The position numbers and the translations under genes are program-made. A DNA stretch of 5,795 nucleotides from Betaproteobacteria bacterium UBA6904 (GTDB lineage Bacteria > Pseudomonadota > Gammaproteobacteria > Burkholderiales > SG8-39), in NCBI GenBank assembly GCA_002451175.1, contig DKBI01000284.1, positions 1 to 5,795 on the forward strand, read 5' to 3'. A model generated the notes under the pieces. The model saw nothing but the letters and a program-made list of their open reading frames with translations. It did not search any database and was not told the DNA's origin. Positions 1-4,225 of this stretch are shown here, in pieces (positions within the stretch are counted from its first letter, which is position 1; each line of letters opens with the position of its first letter).

Positions 1-585
1 GCCTCGCTCGGCGTGCAGATCCACGGCGGCATGGGATTCATCGAGGAGACCGGCGCGGCGCAGCACTTCCGCGACGCGCGCATCACCACGATCTACGAGG
101 GCACGACGGGCATCCAGGCCAACGACCTCGTGGGCCGCAAGATCGCCCGCGAGGCCGGCGCCACCGTGAAGGCGCTCATCGCCGAGCTGCGCCAGTTCGA
201 CGGCGAGCTGGCGAAGTCCGCCGACGCCGATCTCCAGGCGATCCGCCGCTCGCTCGCGTCGGGCGTTGCGGCGGTCGCGGAGAGCGTGGAGTTCATCCTG
301 GCGAACGCCGGCAAGGATCTGCGCGTGGCGTTTGCCGGCGCCGTCCCGTTCCTCAAGCTGATGGGCGTGGTCTGCGGCGGCTGGCAGATGGCGCGCGCGG
401 CGCTGATCTGCGAGGGCAAGCGGGCGGCGGGCGACGGCGACGCGGCCTTCCATGCCGCGAAGATCGCGACGGCGCGCTTCTTCGCCGACCACGTGCTGTC
501 CCAGGCGGGCGGCCTGCGGGACTCGATCGTCAACGGCTCGTCCGTGGTCATGGCCCTGACCGAGGAGCAGCTGCTCTCGGCGTAG
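1..585 (+). CDS. Acyl-CoA dehydrogenase with C-terminal extension, 3' part only
   Basis: FAD-dependent alpha,beta-dehydrogenation of an acyl-CoA, with electrons passed to ETF. Only the last 194 residues are present; the frame is open to base 1, so the GTG at 13 is an internal Val codon and not a start. Visible: the QIHGGMGF segment (fragment residues 6-13) and the IYEGT motif (31-35), whose Glu33 aligns with the catalytic base of medium-chain-type acyl-CoA dehydrogenases. After residue ~50 comes an Ala-rich helical extension of about 145 residues, typical of the large (~590-600 aa) subfamily that includes 3-methylmercaptopropionyl-CoA dehydrogenase (DmdC) and AidB-like members. About 400 N-terminal residues are therefore outside the window. 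It ends at TAG 583-585. Acyl substrate cannot be assigned from this part; DmdC-type annotation is common for such proteins but often unproven. Its electron route is encoded nearby by the ETF-ubiquinone oxidoreductase. Confidence 0.93.
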   Translation, partial: ASLGVQIHGGMGFIEETGAAQHFRDARITTIYEGTTGIQANDLVGRKIAREAGATVKALIAELRQFDGELAKSADADLQAIRRSLASGVAAVAESVEFILANAGKDLRVAFAGAVPFLKLMGVVCGGWQMARAALICEGKRAAGDGDAAFHAAKIATARFFADHVLSQAGGLRDSIVNGSSVVMALTEEQLLSA

Positions 586-586
586 C

Positions 587-610
587 GCGTGCCGCCGCGC
601 GGCGGCGCGT
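587..610. terminator. GC-rich hairpin between convergent genes, possible bidirectional terminator
   Basis: Bases 591-606 are a perfect 16-base palindrome, GCCGCCGCGCGGCGGC. As RNA it folds to a 6-bp GC stem with a GCGC tetraloop. The stem can be lengthened by a T590-G607 wobble, two more GC pairs and a terminal wobble at 587/610. It fills nearly all of the 25-bp gap between the acyl-CoA dehydrogenase stop and the GNAT stop, the usual place for a shared terminator. There is no T-tract on either strand, so it is not a canonical intrinsic terminator. It could act as a Rho-assisted or transcript-end-protecting hairpin, or be chance in a GC-rich genome. Confidence 0.4.
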
Positions 611-1141
611 TCAGGCCAGGTCGAGCACCGCGCGGCTCAGCTGCGGCTCCGCCGGGTGGCGGGTCAGCTTGAACCCGAGCCGGCCGACCAGCAGGATGAT
701 GCCGCGGTTCGCCGCGAGCAGGTCGCCGTACATCGCCGGCACGCGGCGCGCCCTGGCGATCGCGATCAATTTTTCGAGCATGCGGCGACCGATGCCGCGC
801 CGCTGCCAGGCATCCGCAACGACCAGCGCGAACTCGCAGGCCGCGTCATCGGCGTCGAGCGCGTAGCGCGCCACGCCGATCAGCGTCTCGTGTCCCTCGA
901 GCATCACGGTGGCCGCCAGCGCCATGTCGCGCGTGTAATCGACGCGCGTCAGGCGCTCGATGTAGGCGCGCGTCACCTTCACTGCGCCGCCGAGCAGCCG
1001 GCTCGCGCGCGTCTCCGCCGAAAGTCCCTCGACGAAGGCGGTTTCGATGTCGACGTCGCCCGGCTGCAGCGGGCGCAGGGTGACCGCCGCGCCGATGACG
1101 GGCTGGAACGATTCGGTCAGCTCGAGCGGAATGGCGGCCAT
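611..1141 (-). CDS. Stand-alone GNAT N-acetyltransferase, Pat/PatZ-like domain
   Basis: A 176-residue single-domain acyltransferase expected to move an acetyl group from acetyl-CoA to an amine, in the cytosol. GNAT motif A is clear: strand EFALVVAD (103-110) followed by QRRGIGRRML (113-122), whose Q-R-R-G-I-G loop binds the CoA pyrophosphate. Motif B is represented by AANRG (143-147) and RLGFKL (154-159). The N-terminal part (TLRPLQPGDV, then SAETRASRLLGG and a VDYTRDMAL segment near 67-75) resembles the GNAT domain found at the C-terminus of PatZ-type protein lysine acetyltransferases, here without the NDP-forming CoA-ligase-like domain. Start is ATG 1139-1141; no good Shine-Dalgarno is visible upstream. 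It converges with the acyl-CoA dehydrogenase and diverges from the methyltransferase. Substrate unknown; a protein lysine, possibly on an acyl-CoA synthetase, is an inference from family and neighbourhood. Confidence 0.88.
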   Translation of the reverse strand: MAAIPLELTESFQPVIGAAVTLRPLQPGDVDIETAFVEGLSAETRASRLLGGAVKVTRAYIERLTRVDYTRDMALAATVMLEGHETLIGVARYALDADDAACEFALVVADAWQRRGIGRRMLEKLIAIARARRVPAMYGDLLAANRGIILLVGRLGFKLTRHPAEPQLSRAVLDLA

Positions 1142-1146
1142 GGGCG

Positions 1147-1160
1147 GCGCAGCGCTGCGC
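1147..1160. promoter_or_regulatory. Perfect 14-bp palindrome next to a -10-like element, possible operator
   Basis: GCGCAGCGCTGCGC is an exact inverted repeat with no spacer. It lies in the 56-bp gap between the divergent GNAT and methyltransferase genes and directly abuts the TATTAT hexamer at 1161-1166. In that position a bound dimer would cover the -10/-35 spacer of a + strand promoter and the expected start point of a - strand promoter. No regulator gene is in the window, and a short GC palindrome is not rare in such DNA, so the operator role is inferred only from placement. Confidence 0.3.
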
Positions 1161-1167
1161 TATTATG
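1161..1167. promoter_or_regulatory. Candidate -10 element(s) between divergent GNAT and methyltransferase genes
   Basis: TATTAT (1161-1166) on the + strand is a 5/6 match to TATAAT and is the only AT-rich hexamer in the gap. It would give a start near 1173 and a ~25-base leader that includes the GGAG at 1184-1187. Read on the - strand, bases 1167-1162 are CATAAT, also 5/6, which would start the GNAT transcript near 1155. No convincing -35 hexamer is seen at 15-19 bp spacing on the + strand, so activator dependence, an alternative sigma factor or a weak promoter are all possible. Confidence 0.35.
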
Positions 1168-1183
1168 GCCGCGAGGCCTCTCC

Positions 1184-1187
1184 GGAG
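1184..1187 (+). promoter_or_regulatory. Shine-Dalgarno deciding the methyltransferase start
   Basis: GGAG (within CCGGAG) is followed by 10 bases and then ATG at 1198. The in-frame ATG at 1165, 11 codons earlier, has no purine-rich sequence before it, overlaps the putative -10 element and would add an Arg/Pro-containing stretch not expected in the family. The site therefore favours the 1198 start. Confidence 0.55.
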
Positions 1188-1197
1188 CCACGTCCCG

Positions 1198-2025
1198 ATG
1201 CATTCGCAGCAGCAGGCGGTCAGCGCGCACTACGCGGTCGGCGATCTCGCCGAGCGCGTGCTCGCCGCCCTGAAGGCCGCCGGCAAGGACGTCGAGCATC
1301 TGACGCACGCGGACCTCGCGCCGCTCGACGCCTTCCACATCCGCGGACGCGACGCCACGCGGGAACTGGCCGCGCTCGCGCATCTCGACGCCTCGCACGC
1401 CGTGCTCGACGTGGGCTGCGCGATCGGCGGCTCGGCGAGGTATCTCGCCGCGCAGCACGGCTGTCGCGTGACGGGCATCGACCTCAGCGCCGAATTCTGC
1501 GAGGTCGCTGCGCTGCTGTCGGCGCGCTGCGGTCTCGCCGGGCAGACGACCTTCCGCGCGGCGAGCGCGCTCGAGCTGCCGTTTCCCGCCGCGAGCTTCG
1601 ACGTCGCCTGGACCGAGCACGTGCAGATGAACATCGCGGACAAGGCGCGCTTCTACGGGGAGATCGGGCGCGTGCTGCGACCGGGCGGGCGGCTGCTGTT
1701 CCACGACGTATTCCTCGGCCCGGCAGGCGAACCGCACTATCCCGTGCCGTGGGCGCGCGACGCGGCGATCAGCCATCTGCAGCCGGCCGGGGCGGTTGCG
1801 CCGATTCTCGCCGCGCTCGGCTTCCGCCAGCGGCACTGGGAAGACGTCAGCGCGAGATCGCTCGATTGGTACCGGGCGCGCGTGCAGAAGCTCGACGCGC
1901 GGGGGCCCGCGCCGGTCGGCATTCACCTGCTGATGGGCGCGGACGCCGGCCAGAAATTCCGCAACGTCACGCGCAACCTCGAGGAGGCGCGCATCGTCGT
2001 CGTGCAGGCGGTGTTCGAGAAGTAG
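1198..2025 (+). CDS. Class I SAM-dependent methyltransferase, substrate unknown
   Basis: A 275-residue methyltransferase, predicted cytosolic. The Rossmann-type SAM-binding core is at ~66-172. Motif I is VLDVGCAIGG (69-78), the acidic end of strand 2 is VTGIDLS (91-97, Asp95), the motif II/III region is LELPFPAASFDVAW (125-138), and RVLRPGGRLLFHD (158-170) is the classic post-motif segment. The N-terminal helical cap with AAGKD (27-31) and DAFHIRGRDAT (44-54), and the EHVQMNIADK segment (140-149), recall uncharacterised proteins similar to glycine/sarcosine/dimethylglycine methyltransferases; that is a resemblance from memory and not a substrate call. Motif I has Ala75 where the DxGxGxG pattern expects Gly. 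I chose ATG 1198 over the in-frame ATG 1165 because of the GGAG site. It diverges from the GNAT gene and its 3' end is 6 bp from that of the RraA-family gene. Confidence 0.88.
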   Translation: MHSQQQAVSAHYAVGDLAERVLAALKAAGKDVEHLTHADLAPLDAFHIRGRDATRELAALAHLDASHAVLDVGCAIGGSARYLAAQHGCRVTGIDLSAEFCEVAALLSARCGLAGQTTFRAASALELPFPAASFDVAWTEHVQMNIADKARFYGEIGRVLRPGGRLLFHDVFLGPAGEPHYPVPWARDAAISHLQPAGAVAPILAALGFRQRHWEDVSARSLDWYRARVQKLDARGPAPVGIHLLMGADAGQKFRNVTRNLEEARIVVVQAVFEK

Positions 2026-2031
2026 GCCGGC

Positions 2032-2508
2032 TCAGACGAGCTTGCGCGCGCAGACCAGAATGCCGTCCTCGTCGGCGTAGAGCCACTCGCCGGGCGTGAA
2101 CTTCACGCCGCCGAACGCGACCGCCAGGCCGCGCTCGCCGAAGCCCTTCTTCTTCGGCCGCGTCGGATTGGCCGCCAGCGCCATCAGGCCGACCGCGATG
2201 CGGCCGCAATCAACGACGTCGCGCACGCAGCCGTTGATGACGAACCCGCGGTAGCCCATGTCCTTGCCGCGCTGCGCGAGGATGTCGCCGACGATCGCCG
2301 CGCGCAGGCTCCCGGCGCCGTCGATGACCATGACGCGGCCCTCGCCGGACTCCTTCAGCTGCTCGTGCACGAGGAGATTGTCCTCGTACACCTTGACCGT
2401 GACGATCGGCCCGCAGAACCGGCGCTCGCCGCCGAAATGCCGCAGGAGCGGTGTCACCACCTGCACCTCGTCGCCGTGCGCGTCGTAGAGATCGGCCGTC
2501 TTGAACAT
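2032..2508 (-). CDS. rraA: RraA / HMG-aldolase family protein
   Basis: A 158-residue protein of the RraA family, whose members form trimeric rings. The name covers two activities: inhibition of RNase E, described for E. coli RraA, and divalent-metal class II aldolase/oxaloacetate decarboxylase activity on 4-hydroxy-4-methyl-2-oxoglutarate and 4-carboxy-4-hydroxy-2-oxoadipate. Family marks: FGGERRFCGPIVTVK (25-39), EDN (42-44), RVMVIDGAGSLRAA (58-71), VINGCVRD (90-97), FGGVKFTPGEWLYADEDGI (132-150). It keeps the aldolase-type D-X20-R-D arrangement (Asp75, Arg96, Asp97) and Asp100 at the +3 acidic position; as I recall, E. coli RraA has Gln in place of that second Asp. Length matches E. coli RraA (~161 aa). 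It starts 16 bp after the ETF-ubiquinone oxidoreductase stop, with GGAG 10 bases before the ATG, so co-transcription is likely. Family assignment is firm; aldolase versus RNase E role is open. Confidence 0.92.
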   Translation of the reverse strand: MFKTADLYDAHGDEVQVVTPLLRHFGGERRFCGPIVTVKVYEDNLLVHEQLKESGEGRVMVIDGAGSLRAAIVGDILAQRGKDMGYRGFVINGCVRDVVDCGRIAVGLMALAANPTRPKKKGFGERGLAVAFGGVKFTPGEWLYADEDGILVCARKLV

Positions 2509-2518
2509 CGGGGTCAGG

Positions 2519-2522
2519 CTCC
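2519..2522 (-). promoter_or_regulatory. Shine-Dalgarno of the RraA-family gene
   Basis: On the - strand GGAG (in GCGGAGC) lies 10 bases before the ATG at 2508-2506 and just after the TGA of the ETF-ubiquinone oxidoreductase gene (2527-2525). No -10-like sequence is visible in the 16-bp gap, which fits a dicistronic transcript with its own ribosome entry for the second gene. Confidence 0.55.
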
Positions 2523-2524
2523 GC

Positions 2525-4159
2525 TCACATGTTCGGATAATTGGGGCCGCCGCCGCCCTCGGGGACGACCCAGACGATGTTCTGCGTCGGATCCTTGATG
2601 TCGCAGGTCTTGCAGTGCACGCAGTTCTGCGCGTTGATCTGCAGGCGCGCGGCGCCGCCTTCGCCGTCGCGCACGATTTCGTAGACGCCGGCCGGGCAGT
2701 AGCGCTGCTCGGGCGCGTCGTAGCGCTCGAGGTTCACGGCGACCGGCACCGACGCGTCCTTCAGCGTCAGGTGCACCGGCTGGTCCTCGGCGTGATTGGT
2801 GTTCGAGAACGCGACGTTGGTCAGGCGATCGAACGTGAGCACGCCGTCCGGTTTCGGATAGGCGATCGGCTGCGCCTCGTCCTTCGTCTGCAGCGTGTCG
2901 TGATCCGCGTGCGCGTGGCGCAGCGTCCACGGCGCCTTGCCGCCGAACACGATCTGGTCGATGCCGAACATGACCGAGCCGAGGTAGAGGCCCTTCGCCA
3001 TCCAGGGCTTGAAATTGCGCGCGCGCCACAGTTCGTCGAACAGCCACGACTGCCGGAACGCGTCCGGATAGCTCGTCAGTTCATCGCCCGAGCGGCCCGC
3101 GGCGAGCGCCGCCTGCGCGGCTTCGGCGGCCAGCATGCCGGTCTTGATCGCGGCGTGGCTGCCCTTGATGCGCGAGGCGTTGAGGAAACCGGCGTCGTCG
3201 CCGATCAGGCAGCCGCCCGGAAACACGGTCTTCGGCAGCGACTGCAGCCCGCCGGCCGCGATGGCGCGGGCGCCGTAGGCGACGCGCTTGCCGCCCTCGA
3301 AGAAGCCGCGGATCGCCGGGTGCGTCTTGTAGCGCTGAAATTCCTCGTACGGGCTGAGATACGGGTTGCGGTACGCCAGCCCGACGACGAAGCCCACCGC
3401 GACCTGGCCATGCTCGAGGTGGTAGAGGAAGGCGCCGCCGTACGTCGCCGGATCGAGCGGCCAGCCCGCGGTGTGCAGCACGAGTCCGGGCCGATGCTTC
3501 TCGGGCTGGACGTCCCACAGTTCCTTCAGGCCGATCCCGTAGACCTGCGGATCGGCGTCCTTGCGCAGGTCGAATTTCGCCTCGAGCTGCCTGCCGAGGT
3601 GCCCGCGGCATCCCTCGGCGAAGAACGTGTACTTGCCGTGCAGCTCGACGCCCGGCTGCCACGCGTCGGTTTTCTCGCCCTGGCGATTGATGCCCATGTC
3701 GCCGGTGGCGACGCCACGCACGGCGCCCTGGTCGTCGTAGAGGATTTCCGCGGCGGCGAAGCCCGGAAAGATCTCCACGCCCAGCGCCTCGGCCTGCTGG
3801 CCGAGCCAGCGCGTCACGCTGCCGAGGCTGATGACGTAGTTGCCGTGATTCCGGAAGCAGCCCGGCAGCATCCAGTTGGGCGTCTGCCGCGCGGCCGATT
3901 CGGTGAGGAAGAGAAAGCGGTCTTCCGCGACCGGCACGGTGACCGGCGCGCCTTTGTCCTTCCAGTCCGGAATCAGCTCGTCGAGACCGCGCGGATCCAT
4001 CACCGCGCCCGAGAGGATGTGGGCGCCGACCTCGGAGCCTTTCTCCACCACGCAGACCGAGGTCTCGGCGGAGAGCTGCTTCAGACGGATGGCGGCGGAC
4101 AGCCCGGCCGGGCCGCCGCCGACGATGACCACGTCGTACTGCATCGATTCTCGGCTCAT
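2525..4159 (-). CDS. etfQO: Electron transfer flavoprotein-ubiquinone oxidoreductase
   Basis: Membrane-associated FAD/[4Fe-4S] enzyme that oxidises reduced ETF and reduces ubiquinone, linking acyl-CoA and amino-acid dehydrogenases to the respiratory chain. The 544 residues match the usual bacterial length. The N-terminal FAD Rossmann motif is [10 protein letters not shown] (10-19). A second FAD segment is [20 protein letters not shown] (315-334). The [20 protein letters not shown] region (256-275) and the hydrophobic stretch near 386-405 fit the quinone/membrane-contact part. The C-terminal ferredoxin-like domain supplies the cluster ligands Cys488, Cys513, Cys516 and Cys519 (CPAGVYE, then NCVHCKTC). 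All four are present, so the protein looks intact. The start ATG 4159 gives [13 protein letters not shown], matching the conserved M-x-R-E-x-M-x-Y/F-D opening of homologues; Met6 (4144) is the alternative. It is first in a likely operon with the RraA-family gene and diverges from acetoacetyl-CoA synthetase. Confidence 0.97.
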   Translation of the reverse strand: MSRESMQYDVVIVGGGPAGLSAAIRLKQLSAETSVCVVEKGSEVGAHILSGAVMDPRGLDELIPDWKDKGAPVTVPVAEDRFLFLTESAARQTPNWMLPGCFRNHGNYVISLGSVTRWLGQQAEALGVEIFPGFAAAEILYDDQGAVRGVATGDMGINRQGEKTDAWQPGVELHGKYTFFAEGCRGHLGRQLEAKFDLRKDADPQVYGIGLKELWDVQPEKHRPGLVLHTAGWPLDPATYGGAFLYHLEHGQVAVGFVVGLAYRNPYLSPYEEFQRYKTHPAIRGFFEGGKRVAYGARAIAAGGLQSLPKTVFPGGCLIGDDAGFLNASRIKGSHAAIKTGMLAAEAAQAALAAGRSGDELTSYPDAFRQSWLFDELWRARNFKPWMAKGLYLGSVMFGIDQIVFGGKAPWTLRHAHADHDTLQTKDEAQPIAYPKPDGVLTFDRLTNVAFSNTNHAEDQPVHLTLKDASVPVAVNLERYDAPEQRYCPAGVYEIVRDGEGGAARLQINAQNCVHCKTCDIKDPTQNIVWVVPEGGGGPNYPNM

Positions 4160-4193
4160 GGCGGGATTATAGAATCCTCCTCCATGGACTCAA
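4159..4193 (-). promoter_or_regulatory. Sigma70-like promoter of the ETF-ubiquinone oxidoreductase gene, placed for a leaderless mRNA
   Basis: Reading the - strand: TTGAGT (4193-4188, 4/6 to TTGACA), a 16-bp spacer, TATAAT (4171-4166, exact consensus), six bases CCCGCC, then ATG (4159-4157). With the usual -7 for the last T of the -10, the +1 falls on the A of the start codon. The spacer contains GGAGGAGG (4183-4176), which looks like a strong Shine-Dalgarno but lies 16 bases from the ATG and would be upstream of this start point. The -10 match is direct observation; transcription start and leaderless translation are predictions. Confidence 0.6.
4170..4175 (+). promoter_or_regulatory. Candidate -10 for acetoacetyl-CoA synthetase, overlapping the opposite-strand -10
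   Basis: TAGAAT is a 5/6 match to TATAAT on the + strand and overlaps the exact TATAAT of the other strand (4171-4166), so the ten bases ATTATAGAAT could serve both directions. The expected + strand start is near 4182, giving a ~40-base leader to the GTG at 4222. The best -35 candidate is TTCTCG (4148-4153, 16-bp spacer), only a 3/6 match, and lies inside the ETF-ubiquinone oxidoreductase coding region. Weak but well placed. Confidence 0.3.
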
Positions 4194-4225
4194 TCCGGCG
4201 GCTCGAGAAAGCGGCGGCGGCGTGA
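4184..4225 (+). other. Possible 13-codon upstream ORF overlapping the acetoacetyl-CoA synthetase start
   Basis: ATG at 4184 opens a short frame, [13 protein letters not shown], ending in TGA at 4223-4225. The stop overlaps the GTG start of acetoacetyl-CoA synthetase as GTGA, the geometry of translational coupling. No Shine-Dalgarno precedes the ATG, but it would lie about two bases from the predicted start point at 4182. The peptide has no run of rare or regulatory codons that would suggest attenuation. It could equally be a chance ATG in the leader. Confidence 0.2.

Noticed and set aside
13..15. GTG at 13 as the start of the acyl-CoA dehydrogenase
   Set aside because: The frame is open upstream to base 1 and the residues before it continue the conserved family sequence, so the gene is simply cut by the window edge.
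1165..1197. Upstream in-frame ATG adding 11 residues to the methyltransferase
   Set aside because: There is no Shine-Dalgarno before it and it overlaps the candidate -10. The ATG at 1198 has GGAG at suitable spacing and gives a family-like N-terminus.
1117..1926. 269-codon - strand frame opposite the methyltransferase
   Set aside because: Low-complexity Arg/Glu/Ala/Val translation with no motif and no promoter. It also overlaps the start of the real GNAT gene.
1047..2099. 350-codon + strand frame overlapping the methyltransferase
   Set aside because: Extremely Arg-rich +1/+2 frame translation. The methyltransferase frame in the same region has SAM-binding motifs and a sensible start.
4211..4221. 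GCG-repeat run before the synthetase GTG as a repeat element
   Set aside because: Only about 11 bases of GGC/GCG repetition, common in this composition. It is not a meaningful tandem repeat.
2501..4225. 574-codon + strand open frame opposite etfQO
   Set aside because: It is an Arg/Ala/Val-rich shadow with no recognisable domain. The opposite strand encodes a full-length, motif-complete ETF-ubiquinone oxidoreductase. Long antisense frames are expected in high-GC codon usage.
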